Source: Pseudomonas sp. CC120222-01a
GTDB lineage: Bacteria; Pseudomonadota; Gammaproteobacteria; Pseudomonadales; Pseudomonadaceae
Length of the DNA stretch: 64,000 nucleotides
Assembly (NCBI RefSeq): GCF_003097235.1
Contig: NZ_QEQQ01000003.1
Location: 279,146 to 343,145, forward strand
Reading direction: 5' to 3'
This document shows, in pieces, positions 1 through 9,566 of this stretch; position 1 is the first letter of the stretch, and each line of letters starts with the position of its first letter. The notes below the pieces were generated by a model. That model saw only the letters and a program-made list of their open reading frames with translations. It was not told the DNA's origin and searched no databases. A program made the position numbers and the translations under genes.

Positions 1-189
1 CTCGGCCACCCGCTCAATGCTGCGGTGTGGCTGGCCCGCACCATGGCCCGGCTGGGCGAACCGCTGCGGGCGGGCGACATCATCCTCACCGGTGCCCTCG
101 GGCCGATGGTGGCGGTGGCGCCGGGCGACCATTTCGAAGCCGAGATCGACGGCCTGGGCCGCGTCGGCGTGACCTTCAGCGGCGAATGA
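1..189 (+). CDS. mhpD: 2-keto-4-pentenoate hydratase, C-terminal end (partial)
   Basis: The frame is open from the window edge and ends in TGA at 187-189, giving 62 residues. It carries the family's C-terminal pattern: an N-terminal '[12 protein letters not shown]' helix, then '[12 protein letters not shown]' and a final strand around 'GVTFSGE'. The enzyme hydrates 2-hydroxypenta-2,4-dienoate to 4-hydroxy-2-oxovalerate. The next two genes encode the aldolase and the acetaldehyde dehydrogenase that use this product, so the context supports the call strongly. The 5' part, and presumably mhpA-C and mhpR, lie before the window. The mhp rather than xyl/dmp assignment rests on the MhpT-like transporter downstream. 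Confidence 0.85.
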   Translation, partial: LGHPLNAAVWLARTMARLGEPLRAGDIILTGALGPMVAVAPGDHFEAEIDGLGRVGVTFSGE

Positions 190-200
190 CGGAGACCTCC

Positions 201-1133
201 ATGAGCCACAAACGCAAAGCCGCCATCATCGGTTCCGGCAACATCGGCACCGACCTGATGATCAAGATCCTGCGCAACGCCAAGCACCTGGAGATGGCCG
301 CGATGGTCGGCATCGACCCGGCCTCCGACGGCCTGGCCCGCGCCGCCCGCCTGGGCGTGGCCACCACCCACGAAGGGGTGGAGGGCCTGACCCGCCTGCC
401 GGTGTTCAAGGACATCGATTTCGTCTTCGACGCCACCAGCGCCGGTGCCCACGTGAAGAACGACGCCTTCCTGCGCCAACACAAGGCCGACCTGCGCATG
501 ATCGACCTGACCCCGGCCGCCATCGGCCCGTACTGCGTGCCGGTGGTCAACCTGGAGCAGCACTTGCAGGCGACCAACGTCAACATGGTCACCTGCGGTG
601 GCCAGGCGACCATCCCCATCGTCGCAGCGGTGTCGCGGGTGGCCAAGGTGCACTACGCCGAGATCGTCGCCTCGATCGCCAGCAAATCCGCCGGCCCCGG
701 CACCCGCGCCAACATCGACGAATTCACCGAGACCACCAGCAAGGCCATCGAAGTGATCGGCGGTGCGGCCAAGGGCAAGGCGATCATCATCATGAACCCG
801 GCCGAACCGCCGCTGATGATGCGCGACACCGTCTACGTGCTCAGCGAAGCCGCCGACCCGCAGCAGGTGGCGGCGAGCATCGAAGAAATGGCCGCTGCGG
901 TGCAGGCCTACGTGCCGGGCTACCGGCTCAAGCAGCAGGTGCAGTTCGAACAGGTGCGCGACTTGAAGCTGCCAGGGCAGGGGACCTTCAGCGGCCTCAA
1001 GACCTCGGTGTTCCTCGAAGTCGAAGGCGCCGCCCACTACCTGCCGGCCTACGCCGGCAACCTCGACATCATGACCTCCGCCGCGCTGGCCACCGCCGAG
1101 CGCATGGCCCTGGCGATGGGAGCCCCGGCATGA
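201..1133 (+). CDS. mhpF: Acetaldehyde dehydrogenase (acylating)
   Basis: This 310-residue protein matches the DmpF/MhpF/BphJ family in length and pattern. The N-terminal Rossmann motif GSGNIG is at residues 11-16, and the catalytic cysteine is Cys132 in VTCGGQA, the position known for this family. It oxidises acetaldehyde to acetyl-CoA with NAD and CoA, normally in a channelling complex with the aldolase encoded next. The ATG at 201 was chosen because a GGAG sits at 191-194; an in-frame ATG at 186 overlaps the mhpD stop and has no better ribosome site. The gene overlaps mhpE by 4 bp (ATGA), so translation is probably coupled. Confidence 0.93.
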   Translation: MSHKRKAAIIGSGNIGTDLMIKILRNAKHLEMAAMVGIDPASDGLARAARLGVATTHEGVEGLTRLPVFKDIDFVFDATSAGAHVKNDAFLRQHKADLRMIDLTPAAIGPYCVPVVNLEQHLQATNVNMVTCGGQATIPIVAAVSRVAKVHYAEIVASIASKSAGPGTRANIDEFTETTSKAIEVIGGAAKGKAIIIMNPAEPPLMMRDTVYVLSEAADPQQVAASIEEMAAAVQAYVPGYRLKQQVQFEQVRDLKLPGQGTFSGLKTSVFLEVEGAAHYLPAYAGNLDIMTSAALATAERMALAMGAPA

Positions 1134-2140
1134 ACGGTAAAAAGCTCTATATCAGTGACGTGACCCTGCGCGATGGCATGCACGCCATCCGCCATCAGTA
1201 TTCGCTGGACGACGTGCGCGCCATCGCCGGCGCCCTCGACCGGGCCAAGGTCGACTCGATCGAAGTGGCCCATGGCGATGGCCTGCAGGGCTCCAGTTTC
1301 AACTACGGTTTCGGTGCCCACACCGACCTCGAATGGATCGAAGCAGCGGCCGACGCGGTGAGCCACGCCAAAATCGCCACGCTGCTGCTGCCAGGGATCG
1401 GCACCCTCCATGACCTGAAGAACGCCTACGACGCCGGTGCCCGCATCGTCCGCGTGGCCACCCACTGCACCGAGGCGGACGTCTCGCGCCAGCACATCGA
1501 ATATGCCCGTGGGCTGGGCATGGACACCGTCGGCTTCCTGATGATGAGCCACATGCAGACGCCCGAAGGGCTGGCGCAGCAGGCGAAGCTGATGGAGGGC
1601 TACGGCGCTACCTGCATCTATGTGGTGGACTCGGGCGGGGCGATGAACATGGACGACATCCGTGCGCGCTTCCGGGCGGTCAAGACGGTGCTCGACCCGG
1701 CGACCGAGACCGGCATCCACGCCCACCACAACCTCAGCCTCGGCGTGGCCAACTCCATCGCCGCGGTGGAGGAGGGCTGCGACCGCATCGACGCCAGCCT
1801 CGCCGGCATGGGGGCAGGCGCGGGCAACGCGCCGCTGGAAGTGTTCATCGCCGCCGCCGACAAGCTGGGCTGGCACCACGGCACTGACCTGTACGCGCTG
1901 ATGGACGCCGCCGACGACCTGGTGCGGCCGCTGCAGGACCGCCCGGTACGGGTCGACCGGGAAACCCTGGCCCTGGGCTATGCCGGGGTCTACTCGAGCT
2001 TCCTGCGCCATGCCGAAGTGGCCGCTGCCCGCTATGGCATCAAGGCGGTGGACATCCTCGTCGAACTGGGCAAGCGGCGCATGGTCGGCGGCCAGGAAGA
2101 CATGATCGTCGATGTGGCGCTGGACCTGCTCAAGCGCTGA
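1130..2140 (+). CDS. mhpE: 4-hydroxy-2-oxovalerate aldolase
   Basis: This 336-residue DRE-TIM metallolyase has the family signature near the N-terminus (TLRDGMHA, residues 12-19) and the metal-binding HAHHN segment in the middle. It cleaves 4-hydroxy-2-oxovalerate to pyruvate and acetaldehyde and hands the acetaldehyde to MhpF. The start overlaps the mhpF stop by 4 bp. Length matches DmpG/MhpE. A REP-like hairpin follows the stop, and the transporter gene comes next in the same direction, so the REP may tune relative expression within the operon. Confidence 0.93.
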   Translation: MNGKKLYISDVTLRDGMHAIRHQYSLDDVRAIAGALDRAKVDSIEVAHGDGLQGSSFNYGFGAHTDLEWIEAAADAVSHAKIATLLLPGIGTLHDLKNAYDAGARIVRVATHCTEADVSRQHIEYARGLGMDTVGFLMMSHMQTPEGLAQQAKLMEGYGATCIYVVDSGGAMNMDDIRARFRAVKTVLDPATETGIHAHHNLSLGVANSIAAVEEGCDRIDASLAGMGAGAGNAPLEVFIAAADKLGWHHGTDLYALMDAADDLVRPLQDRPVRVDRETLALGYAGVYSSFLRHAEVAAARYGIKAVDILVELGKRRMVGGQEDMIVDVALDLLKR

Positions 2141-2144
2141 CCCC

Positions 2145-2188
2145 TGTAGGAGCGGGCTTGTCTCGCGAATGGGGCGCACAGCGCCCCC
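2145..2188 (+). repeat. REP-like element, single copy
   Basis: A GTAGGAGCGGGCTTG-type core is followed by a GGGGCGC/GCGCCCC hairpin between mhpE and the transporter gene. It resembles at least five other copies in this window. Confidence 0.7.
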
Positions 2189-2225
2189 CTCTCGACCCCA
2201 ATACAAAAACAAGACGGGTAATCCC

Positions 2226-3404
2226 ATGACTTCTCCTGCAATCGACACGTCGCGTGTATCGATCACCATCGGCCTGTGTTTCCTCGTCGCGCTGCTCGAA
2301 GGCCTCGACCTGCAAGCCGCCGGCATCGCCGCCCCGGGCATGGCCAGCGCCTTCGCACTGGGCAAGCTGCAAATGGGTTGGGTGTTCAGCGCCGGTATCC
2401 TCGGTCTGCTGCCTGGCGCCTTGGTCGGCGGCTGGCTGGCCGACCGTTTTGGCCGCAAGCGGGTGCTGATCGCCTCGGTCGCGCTGTTCGGCGTGTTCTC
2501 CCTGGCCACTGCCCACGCCTGGAGCCTGCCCAGCCTGTTGATGGCGCGCCTGCTGACGGGTGTGGGCCTGGGCGCGGCACTGCCCAACCTCATCGCGCTC
2601 ACCTCCGAGGCCGCCGGTGAGCGCCTGCGCGGCAGTGCCGTAAGCCTGATGTACTGCGGCGTGCCCCTTGGCGCGGCGCTGGCCGCGGGTATCGGCATTG
2701 CCGGCTACAGCGGCGACTGGCAGCGGGTATTCCATGTCGGCGGTGCCGGGCCGCTGCTGATCCTGCCGTTGCTGCTGCGCTACCTGCCCGAGTCCAACCA
2801 GTTCCGTGCCACTGCCGAAGCCACGCCGAACCTGCGCCGCGAGCTGTTTGGACAGGGCGCGACCTGGCTGCTGTGGCTGAGCTACTTCTTCACCTTGATG
2901 GTGGTGTACATCCTGATCAACTGGCTGCCGAGCCTGCTGGTCGGGCAGGGCTTCAGCAGCCATGACGCCAGCTGGGTGATGTTCGCCCTGCAGATCGGCG
3001 CCGCCATCGGCACCCTGGCCCTTGGCCTGCTGCTCGAACGCCTGCCAGCCTGGGCCACGGCGGCGCTGGTTTACCTCGGCATTCTGGCCGCGCTGGCCGG
3101 CCTGGGGTTGGCCAACGAGCTGACCGGCATGCTGGTCGCCGGCTTCTGTGCGGGCTTCTTCGCCACCGGTGGCCAGGGTGTGCTGTATGCCCTGGCGCCG
3201 CATTTCTACCCCGTGCGCGTACGCGCCACCGGCGTCGGCGCGGCCGTCGCCGTCGGGCGCCTGGGGGCGATGAGCGGGCCGCTGGTGGCGGGCCAGATGC
3301 TCGCCCTTGGCGCCGGTTCCGCCGGCGTGCTGCTGGCCTCGGCGCCGGGTGTGGTGATTGCCGCGCTGGCGCTGTTCCGCCTGATCGGCCGCCGCCCCGC
3401 CTGA
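2226..3404 (+). CDS. mhpT: MFS aromatic-acid transporter, MhpT-like
   Basis: This 392-residue major facilitator of the AAHS type has about 12 hydrophobic segments. The loop 2-3 motif is GGWLADRFGRKR, and the N-terminal stretch TIGLCFLVALLEGLDLQAA is close to what I remember of E. coli MhpT. The sequences PNLIALTSEAAG and LMYCGVP are also shared with MhpT. It should import 3-(3-hydroxyphenyl)propionate or a related aromatic acid by proton symport. The ATG at 2226 was chosen because homology begins just after it; longer upstream frames run through the REP element. It lies in the mhpDFE operon direction. Confidence 0.88.
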   Translation: MTSPAIDTSRVSITIGLCFLVALLEGLDLQAAGIAAPGMASAFALGKLQMGWVFSAGILGLLPGALVGGWLADRFGRKRVLIASVALFGVFSLATAHAWSLPSLLMARLLTGVGLGAALPNLIALTSEAAGERLRGSAVSLMYCGVPLGAALAAGIGIAGYSGDWQRVFHVGGAGPLLILPLLLRYLPESNQFRATAEATPNLRRELFGQGATWLLWLSYFFTLMVVYILINWLPSLLVGQGFSSHDASWVMFALQIGAAIGTLALGLLLERLPAWATAALVYLGILAALAGLGLANELTGMLVAGFCAGFFATGGQGVLYALAPHFYPVRVRATGVGAAVAVGRLGAMSGPLVAGQMLALGAGSAGVLLASAPGVVIAALALFRLIGRRPA

Positions 3405-3483
3405 CCTCGGATTGTTCGATCTTGCGTGCTCCCTGCTGCGCCTGCGGCAGGGCTTCCTACAACTACAAGAAAGTAACCTGACC

Positions 3484-4749
3484 ATGCACAAGGCCCCGAA
3501 AACCTGCCTGGCCGTTGGCCTGCTCTGCAGCAGCACTGCCCATGCCGCCGGCTTCGTCGAAGACAGCCACGCCGAGCTGGTGCTGCGCAACTACTACTTC
3601 GACCGCAACTACCTGGGCACCACGCCACAGGCCGCCGCCCGCGAGTGGGCCCAGGGTTTCATCCTCAATGTCAGCTCCGGGTTCAGCGAGGGGCCGGTCG
3701 GCTTCGGCCTGGACGCCAAGGGCATGCTCGGGGTGAAGTTCGATTCCTCGCCCGACCGCGCCGGCACCGGCCTGCTGCCGTTCGACCGGACCACCCGTGA
3801 ACCCGCCGATGACTATTCCGAACTGGGCCTGACCGGCAAGATGCGCATCTCGCACACCGAGCTGCAAGGCGGCACCATCAGCACCTTCCTGCCAATTGCC
3901 TTCGCCAGCCCGACCCGGCTGTTGCCGCAGACCTTCCGTGGCGCCTACCTGCGCTCCACCGACATCGACCGCTTCAGCCTGCACGCCGGCTGGCTCGACC
4001 GCATCAACCTGCGCGACTCCACCGACTACCAGAAGATGAGCATCGGCGCGCCCAATGGCCGCTTCAACGGCGCCGCCACCTCCGACCGTTTCACCTTCCT
4101 TGGCGGTGACTATGCCTGGTCGGACGCGCTGACCTTGCGCTACTACCATGCCGAGCTGGACCAGCTGTACCGCAAGGACTACTTCGGCTTCGTCGACGAC
4201 CGCGCGGTCGGCGCGGGGCGCCTGAAGAGCGATTTCCGCCTGTTCGTCGCCGGTGAGGACGGCGCTGCCAAGGCCGGCCAGGTCGACAACCGCAACACCG
4301 CGCTGATGCTGACCTACGCCTGGGCCAGCCACAGCCTGGGCGTGGGCTACATGCGCCTGGATGGCGACACCGCCATGCCCTACCTGTACGGCACCGAGCC
4401 GCTGGTGATCACCGAGGGCACGCTCAGCTCGGAGTTCCTCAACCCCAGGGAACGCAGCTGGCAGGTGAAGTTCGACCAGGACTTCGCTCCGTTCGGTATG
4501 CCGGGGCTCAAGGGCATGCTGCGCTATGTGCGCGGCGACAACATCGAGCTGACGCAGTTTGGCGGCAGTGGGCTGAGCGAGAGCGAGAAGGATGTCGAGC
4601 TGTCGTATGCTGTGCAGCAGGGTACGTTCAAAGGCGTGACGCTGCGCTTGCGCCATGCCTGGTATCGCAATGACTTCACGGCGGGGGCGACTCACCGCGA
4701 TGACAACGAATTGCGGGTGAACCTGGACTACACCGTCAGGCTCTGGTGA
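3484..4749 (+). CDS. OprD-family outer-membrane porin
   Basis: This 421-residue protein has a signal peptide ending near 'STAHA', then GFVEDSHAELVLRNYYF, the standard N-terminus of OprD-family barrels, and a terminal aromatic residue (LW). OprD porins admit small carboxylates. Its place at the end of the mhp operon suggests it carries the same phenylpropanoid substrate as the inner-membrane carrier upstream. It begins 79 bp after the transporter, with a purine-rich 'AAGAAAG' before the ATG. It is convergent with the next gene, and the two stops are only one base apart. Confidence 0.9.
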   Translation: MHKAPKTCLAVGLLCSSTAHAAGFVEDSHAELVLRNYYFDRNYLGTTPQAAAREWAQGFILNVSSGFSEGPVGFGLDAKGMLGVKFDSSPDRAGTGLLPFDRTTREPADDYSELGLTGKMRISHTELQGGTISTFLPIAFASPTRLLPQTFRGAYLRSTDIDRFSLHAGWLDRINLRDSTDYQKMSIGAPNGRFNGAATSDRFTFLGGDYAWSDALTLRYYHAELDQLYRKDYFGFVDDRAVGAGRLKSDFRLFVAGEDGAAKAGQVDNRNTALMLTYAWASHSLGVGYMRLDGDTAMPYLYGTEPLVITEGTLSSEFLNPRERSWQVKFDQDFAPFGMPGLKGMLRYVRGDNIELTQFGGSGLSESEKDVELSYAVQQGTFKGVTLRLRHAWYRNDFTAGATHRDDNELRVNLDYTVRLW

Positions 4750-4750
4750 G

Positions 4751-5647
4751 TCAGCCAGCTGCGCGCTGGCGGGTCGCCTGCCAGCACAGCAGCGAGCCGA
4801 CCGTCACCAGCAACGCACCTTGCCAGAACTGCAGCCCCAGGTGCGCGCCGAGCCAGGCGGCGGCAAAGGCCGACGACAACACTGGCGCCGAATAGGAAGC
4901 GGTCGCCAGCAAGGTCAGGTTGCCACGCAGGATGCCAATGTTCCACAAGGCATAGCCGCCAGCCATGCCCACCGCTGCAGCCAGTAGCTCCAGGCTGTGG
5001 CGCAGCGAGAAGGGCGGCAGCGTTTCGCTGCTTATCCAGTACTTCACCCACAGCACCGCCGCCGTCAGCAGGAAGAACAGCACCACATGGCTCTGCCCGT
5101 TGGCATAGCGCCGGGTGATGTTGCAGTACAGCGCGAAGGTGATCGCGCAGGCGGCGGCCAGGCTGTAGCTCAACGGGTTGGAGGCGACGTTGCTGGCGAT
5201 GCTGTCCAGCGACAGGCCATCGGTGCTCACCACCCAGAGAATCCCCAGCAGGGCGACCGCAGTGCCGGGCACGATGATCCAGCGCGCCGGCTGGCGGTTC
5301 ATGAAGATCGCCAGCAGTACCGTCAGGCTCGGCCACAGGTAGTTGACCACGCCCAGCTGGATGGCCTGGGTACGGCTGACGGCAAAGCCCAAGGCCAGGC
5401 ACAGGCAGACTTCATAGGCGACGAACAGCGTGGAGCCGGTGATCAGGTAGAACCGCGAGGCATGGCGCAGGCGAGGGCGGCCGAGCAGCAGCACCAGCAG
5501 GGTGGCGCCGAGGGTGTAGATCAGCGCAGCGCCGCCGATCGGCCCGAAGTATTCGCTGACACTGCGAATCAGGCCGCTGGCCGTGCTCCACAGCAGGATC
5601 GCCGCCAGACCGCAGGCGGTGGCGGCAGGGCCGCTGGTGATGCGCAT
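4751..5647 (-). CDS. DMT-superfamily aromatic amino-acid exporter, YddG-like
   Basis: This 298-residue protein has ten predicted membrane helices in two EamA repeats. The N-terminal AILLWSTASGLIRSVSE and the internal GVVNYLWPSLTVLLAI are typical of the YddG branch, which exports aromatic amino acids. It is monocistronic, convergent with the porin, and preceded by a REP pair. The substrate is inferred from the family only. Confidence 0.8.
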   Translation of the reverse strand: MRITSGPAATACGLAAILLWSTASGLIRSVSEYFGPIGGAALIYTLGATLLVLLLGRPRLRHASRFYLITGSTLFVAYEVCLCLALGFAVSRTQAIQLGVVNYLWPSLTVLLAIFMNRQPARWIIVPGTAVALLGILWVVSTDGLSLDSIASNVASNPLSYSLAAACAITFALYCNITRRYANGQSHVVLFFLLTAAVLWVKYWISSETLPPFSLRHSLELLAAAVGMAGGYALWNIGILRGNLTLLATASYSAPVLSSAFAAAWLGAHLGLQFWQGALLVTVGSLLCWQATRQRAAG

Positions 5648-5696
5648 TGCAGGCTCTCAATCTGAAAAAAGGCCGGCGAGTCTAACACCGAGCGCT

Positions 5697-5813
5697 TGTA
5701 GGAGCGGCCTTGAGTCGCGAAAGGGAGGCGAAGCGTCCCCAGGATTTCAGCTTCGCCGCATGAATTGCCGGGGCCGCTCTGCGGCCCTTTCGCGACACAA
5801 GGCCGCTCCTACA
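5697..5813. repeat. Inverted pair of REP elements
   Basis: Two 29-bp arms at 5697-5725 and 5785-5813 match as inverted copies with one mismatch (28/29). Each carries GGAGCGGCCTTG and CGCGAAAGGG. They flank a spacer of about 59 bp between the YddG-like start and the 3' end of the LysR gene. Confidence 0.85.
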
Positions 5814-5825
5814 GGGATTTGCGTA

Positions 5826-6743
5826 TTAGCGCCGGGCCGAGAGTTGCTGAGGTGCCAGGAAGGCATCGTGGAAGTAGGTGCGCAGCGCCTGCATCGCCGG
5901 GCTGAAGGCGCGCTCGCGGTGCCAGGCGAGGCCGACGCTCATCGGTGTCACCGGGTCGGTGATGGTCACCGTTTCGATGCGCTTGCCTTCCAGCGACCAG
6001 GGGCGGTGCACCAGGTCGGAAAGGATCGCCACGCCGCTGCCGTTCGCGACCATGCTGCGCACGGCCTCCACCGAGCTGGTGCGTACGCGCACGTTCGGCC
6101 GTTGCCCGGCTTGCTGCCAGTAACGCATGGCGCTCTGTTCGGCTTCGTCCACGGTGAGCAGGATGTACGGCTCCCGGGCCACGTCGGCCAGGCTCACCGC
6201 CGAACGTTCGCACAGCGGATGATGGCCGGGCAGCCACAGCCGGCGCTCGGAGTTGAACAGGGTTTCCGAGAAGATATCGGGGTGGGTGAGGTTGGCGGTG
6301 AGCACCACTGCCATGTCGAAACGGCCTTCCAGCAGCCCCTGCTCGATGGCGCTGCGCTCCTGTTCATGCACTTCCAGGGTCACGTCCGGGTGCCAGTGCT
6401 CCAGGCGCTGCAAGTGGTGCGGCAGGAAGTAGCCGATCACCGTGTAGCTCGCCGCCAGGCGCAGCAGGCCGCTGGCGCGCACGTCTGGCAGTGGGCTGTT
6501 CAGGGCATCGTCGACGCTGCGCAGGATCACATAGGCACGGTTGAGGAAGTGCCGGCCGGCTTCGGTCAGGCTCATGCCCTGGGCCGAGCGCTGGAACAGC
6601 AGCACCCCCAGCATCGCCTCCAGCTCCTTGATCGCGGTGGTCACCGCCGACTGGGAAATATTGAGGTGAATCGCCGCCTGGGAGATCTGGCCGATCTCGG
6701 CGGTGGCGACAAAATAGCGAACCTGGCGCAGGGTCAGTGACAC
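5826..6743 (-). CDS. LysR-family transcriptional regulator
   Basis: This 305-residue protein has an N-terminal winged helix-turn-helix (residues about 5-62, with QISQAAIHLNISQSAVTTAIKELE as the core) and a substrate-binding regulatory domain from about 90. It is divergent from the pxpABC-like operon with a 116-bp gap, the usual layout for a LysR activator of the neighbouring genes. The ligand is unknown; 5-oxoproline or a related lactam is inference from context. Confidence 0.9.
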   Translation of the reverse strand: MSLTLRQVRYFVATAEIGQISQAAIHLNISQSAVTTAIKELEAMLGVLLFQRSAQGMSLTEAGRHFLNRAYVILRSVDDALNSPLPDVRASGLLRLAASYTVIGYFLPHHLQRLEHWHPDVTLEVHEQERSAIEQGLLEGRFDMAVVLTANLTHPDIFSETLFNSERRLWLPGHHPLCERSAVSLADVAREPYILLTVDEAEQSAMRYWQQAGQRPNVRVRTSSVEAVRSMVANGSGVAILSDLVHRPWSLEGKRIETVTITDPVTPMSVGLAWHRERAFSPAMQALRTYFHDAFLAPQQLSARR

Positions 6744-6754
6744 AGTGGGCTCCT

Positions 6755-6797
6755 GGGTATCTGATTTTCAGAAGACACCCTATCTGTTTATAGATCT
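6755..6797. promoter_or_regulatory. Candidate LysR operator region
   Basis: The LysR/pxpA divergent gap holds two dyads: CTGATTTTCAG at about 6760-6770 and ATCTGTTTATAGAT at 6782-6795. LysR boxes are loose AT-rich dyads of this kind (T-N11-A), so this is a plausible but unproven site. Confidence 0.4.
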
Positions 6798-6859
6798 TCC
6801 CAAGGGGGTTGGGAGAATCTAACGTGGCTTGCATGCCGTCACAAGCCAGGAGAACAGCG

Positions 6860-7618
6860 ATGCGCGCAGTGGATTTCAACTCTGACATGGGCGAGGGCTT
6901 CGGCCCCTGGACCATCGGCGATGGCGTCGACCACGAACTGATGGCCTTCATCAGCTCGGCCAACATCGCCACTGGCTTTCATGCCGGCGACCCCGGCACC
7001 ATGCGCCGCACCGTCGAGCGGGCCAAGGCGCTGGGCGTGGGCGTGGGGGCTCACCCCGGTTTCCGCGACCTGGTCGGCTTCGGCCGCCGCCACATCAACG
7101 CCCCGGCCCAGGAACTGGTCGACGACATCCTCTACCAGCTCGGTGCGCTGCGCGAGATTGCCTGGGCGCAGGGCGTCCGGCTGCAGCACATCAAGCCCCA
7201 CGGCGCGCTGTACATGCACCTGGCCCGAGACGAAGAGGCCGCGCGCCTGCTGGTGGAAAACCTGCGGGTGATCGAACCGGAGCTGTTGCTGTATTGCATG
7301 CCCGGCTCGGTGATCTGCCGCATTGCCCAGGACCTCGGCCAGCCGGTGGTGCGCGAGTTCTACGCCGACCGCGAGTACGATCTGAGCGGCTCCATCGTGT
7401 TCACCCGCAACGTGCGTGGTTACGAGCCGCAACGGGTCGCCGAGCGGGTGCTGCGGGCCTGCCAGGAGGGTGTGGTGCGTACCGTGGAAGGCCAGGACCT
7501 GGCGATCGAATTCGATTCCATCTGCCTGCACAGCGACACCCCGGGCGCACTCGACCTGGTCGAAGCCACCCGTGGGGCACTGGACGCCGCCGGTATCGAG
7601 GTGCGCGCACCGCGCTGA
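6860..7618 (+). CDS. pxpA: 5-oxoprolinase subunit A (LamB/YcsF family)
   Basis: This 252-residue LamB/YcsF protein opens with [14 protein letters not shown], the family's hallmark metal-binding N-terminus, and carries TGFHAGDP and KPHGALY motifs. In bacteria PxpA works with PxpB and PxpC to hydrolyse 5-oxoproline to glutamate using ATP. The ATG at 6860 was chosen because AGGAGA lies just upstream. It is the first gene of a three-gene set; the next gene starts 93 bp later and has its own AAGGAG. Confidence 0.88.
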   Translation: MRAVDFNSDMGEGFGPWTIGDGVDHELMAFISSANIATGFHAGDPGTMRRTVERAKALGVGVGAHPGFRDLVGFGRRHINAPAQELVDDILYQLGALREIAWAQGVRLQHIKPHGALYMHLARDEEAARLLVENLRVIEPELLLYCMPGSVICRIAQDLGQPVVREFYADREYDLSGSIVFTRNVRGYEPQRVAERVLRACQEGVVRTVEGQDLAIEFDSICLHSDTPGALDLVEATRGALDAAGIEVRAPR

Positions 7619-7711
7619 GTTTCGACGGCTGCAGGCGCAAAGACGCCGCAGCCGGTTGCACCTGTTTTGTTTTGCCTGCCGTTCGATAAAGATTCCAAAA
7701 AAGGAGCAGAC

Positions 7712-8587
7712 ATGGCCAGTACCCCCATTCGCTACAGCTTCGGTGCCGACGAGCACCTGTTCGCCGAAGTCAGCGACAGCATGTCGCTGGAGGCCTTCTT
7801 CAAGGGCATGGCGGTGACCCGTGCGGTGGAGCGCCTGGCGCTGGAGGGCGTGCTCGACATCTGCCTGGCCAATGCCTCGTTCCAGATCCGCTTCGACCCG
7901 GACCGCATTGCCCCCGAGGCGCTGCTCGAAGCCGTACGTGGCGCCGAGGCCGAGGCGGTGGCCGAGCGTTCGTTGAGCACGCGGATCATCGAGATCCCGG
8001 TGCTGTACAACGACCCGTGGACCCACGAAACCCTCATGCGTTTCCGTGACCGCCACCAGGACCCCGACAGCACCGACCTGGAATACGCCGCCCGCATCAA
8101 CGGCCTGGCCGACGTCGAGGCGTTCATTGCCGCGCACAGTGGCGCGCCGTGGTTCGTGTCGATGGTCGGCTTCGTTGCCGGCTTGCCGTTCATGTTCCAG
8201 ATGGTCGAGCGCGAGCGGCAGTTGCAGGTGCCCAAGTACCTGCGCCCACGCACCGACACGCCCAAGCTGACCCTCGGCCATGGTGGCTGCTTCGGTTGCA
8301 TCTACTCGGTGCGCGGGGCAGGGGGCTACCAGATGTTCGGCGTGACCCCGGCACCGATCTACGACCCGCAGCAGTCGCTGGCCTACCTGAAGGATCACAT
8401 GGTGTTCTTCCGCCCCGGCGATATCGTGCAGTTCAAGCCCATGGACCGGCAGGCCTATGACCAGGCCGTGGCGGATGTCGAGGAAGGGCGCTTCGACCTG
8501 CGTATCCGCCCGGTGGAGTTTTCCCTGGATGCATTCCTCGCCGACCCGGTCGGCTATCCCAAATCGCTGCAGGAGGCGCTGGCATGA
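7712..8587 (+). CDS. pxpB: 5-oxoprolinase subunit B / KipI-type carboxyltransferase subunit, long form
   Basis: This 291-residue protein has the KipI/PxpB (allophanate hydrolase subunit 1) fold: VEIPVLYND-like strand, FVAGLPFM and LGHGGCFG motifs, then GVTPAPIYDP. It is longer than the usual PxpB of about 220 residues, because of extra N-terminal and C-terminal material. AAGGAG at 7701-7706 fixes the start. It overlaps pxpC by 4 bp, so the two subunits are probably made in equal amounts. Because of the length difference, a related lactam or urea-carboxylate substrate cannot be excluded. Confidence 0.8.
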   Translation: MASTPIRYSFGADEHLFAEVSDSMSLEAFFKGMAVTRAVERLALEGVLDICLANASFQIRFDPDRIAPEALLEAVRGAEAEAVAERSLSTRIIEIPVLYNDPWTHETLMRFRDRHQDPDSTDLEYAARINGLADVEAFIAAHSGAPWFVSMVGFVAGLPFMFQMVERERQLQVPKYLRPRTDTPKLTLGHGGCFGCIYSVRGAGGYQMFGVTPAPIYDPQQSLAYLKDHMVFFRPGDIVQFKPMDRQAYDQAVADVEEGRFDLRIRPVEFSLDAFLADPVGYPKSLQEALA

Positions 8588-9555
8588 TCAAGGTCATCAA
8601 ACCCGGATTGGCCACCTCGGTGCAGGACATGGGCCGCGAAGGCTATTACCACCTGGGCATCCCGCCTTCCGGTGCGCTGGACCAGTACGCCTTGCAGGCC
8701 GCCAACCACCTGGTCGGCAACCCCGCAGGTGCGGCGGGCCTGGAATGCACGTTGGTGGGACCGGAACTGGAGTTCCAGCATGACGCACTGGTGGCGGTGT
8801 GCGGTGCGCAGATGCCGGTGCTGCTCGATGGCCGCGAACAGCGCCCGGATACCGCCTTCGCGGTACGTGCGGGGCAGGTGCTGCGCTTTGGCTTCCCTAC
8901 GGCGGGCGCGCGAGCGTACCTGGCGGTGGCGGGCGGCATTGATGTCCCCGAGGTGCTTGGTAGCCGCTCGACTTACGCGTTGGGCGCGCTCGGTGGTTTG
9001 CAGGGGCGCAAGCTGGTAGCCGGTGACCTGCTGCCGGTCGGCGTGCCGAGTGGCAAGAGCCGCGTCGGCGCCAGCCTGCCCATGGCCTTGCGCCAATCGT
9101 TGGGCGGCGAAGTGGTGTTGCGGGTGGTGCCGGGGCTGTATTTCCACCGCTTGACCGAGGCGGCGGCGAAAAGCTTCTTCACCGATGCCTGGACCGTCGG
9201 TTCAGAAGCTGACCGCATCGGCTATCGCTACAAGGGCGGCGGTGCGCTGAGCTTCCAGCCGCGTGAGCAGCCGTTTGGCGCAGGGTCGGACCCCTCGAAC
9301 ATCGTCGACAGCTGCTACCCGATCGGCTCGATCCAGGTGCCGGCAGGGCTGGAGCCGATCATCCTGCACCGGGATGCGGTGTCAGGCGGTGGCTACGCGA
9401 TGATCGGCACGGTGATCAGTGCCGACCTGGACCTGATCGGGCAGATGCAGCCGAACCAGCAGGCGCGGTTTTTGGCGGTGAGCCTGGAGGATGCTCTGGC
9501 GGCCCGGCGCTCGTACAAGAAGAAGCTCGGCTGCCTGGCCAGGCTGTTTGGCTGA
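8584..9555 (+). CDS. pxpC: 5-oxoprolinase subunit C / KipA-type carboxyltransferase subunit
   Basis: This 323-residue protein has the KipA/PxpC (allophanate hydrolase subunit 2) pattern: IKPGLATSVQDMGREGYYHLGIP at the start and later GLECTLVGPELEF. It is the partner of the preceding gene and overlaps it by ATGA. A strong inverted REP pair follows and separates it from the convergent TonB receptor gene. Confidence 0.87.
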   Translation: MIKVIKPGLATSVQDMGREGYYHLGIPPSGALDQYALQAANHLVGNPAGAAGLECTLVGPELEFQHDALVAVCGAQMPVLLDGREQRPDTAFAVRAGQVLRFGFPTAGARAYLAVAGGIDVPEVLGSRSTYALGALGGLQGRKLVAGDLLPVGVPSGKSRVGASLPMALRQSLGGEVVLRVVPGLYFHRLTEAAAKSFFTDAWTVGSEADRIGYRYKGGGALSFQPREQPFGAGSDPSNIVDSCYPIGSIQVPAGLEPIILHRDAVSGGGYAMIGTVISADLDLIGQMQPNQQARFLAVSLEDALAARRSYKKKLGCLARLFG

Positions 9556-9566
9556 GTAAACGGTTA

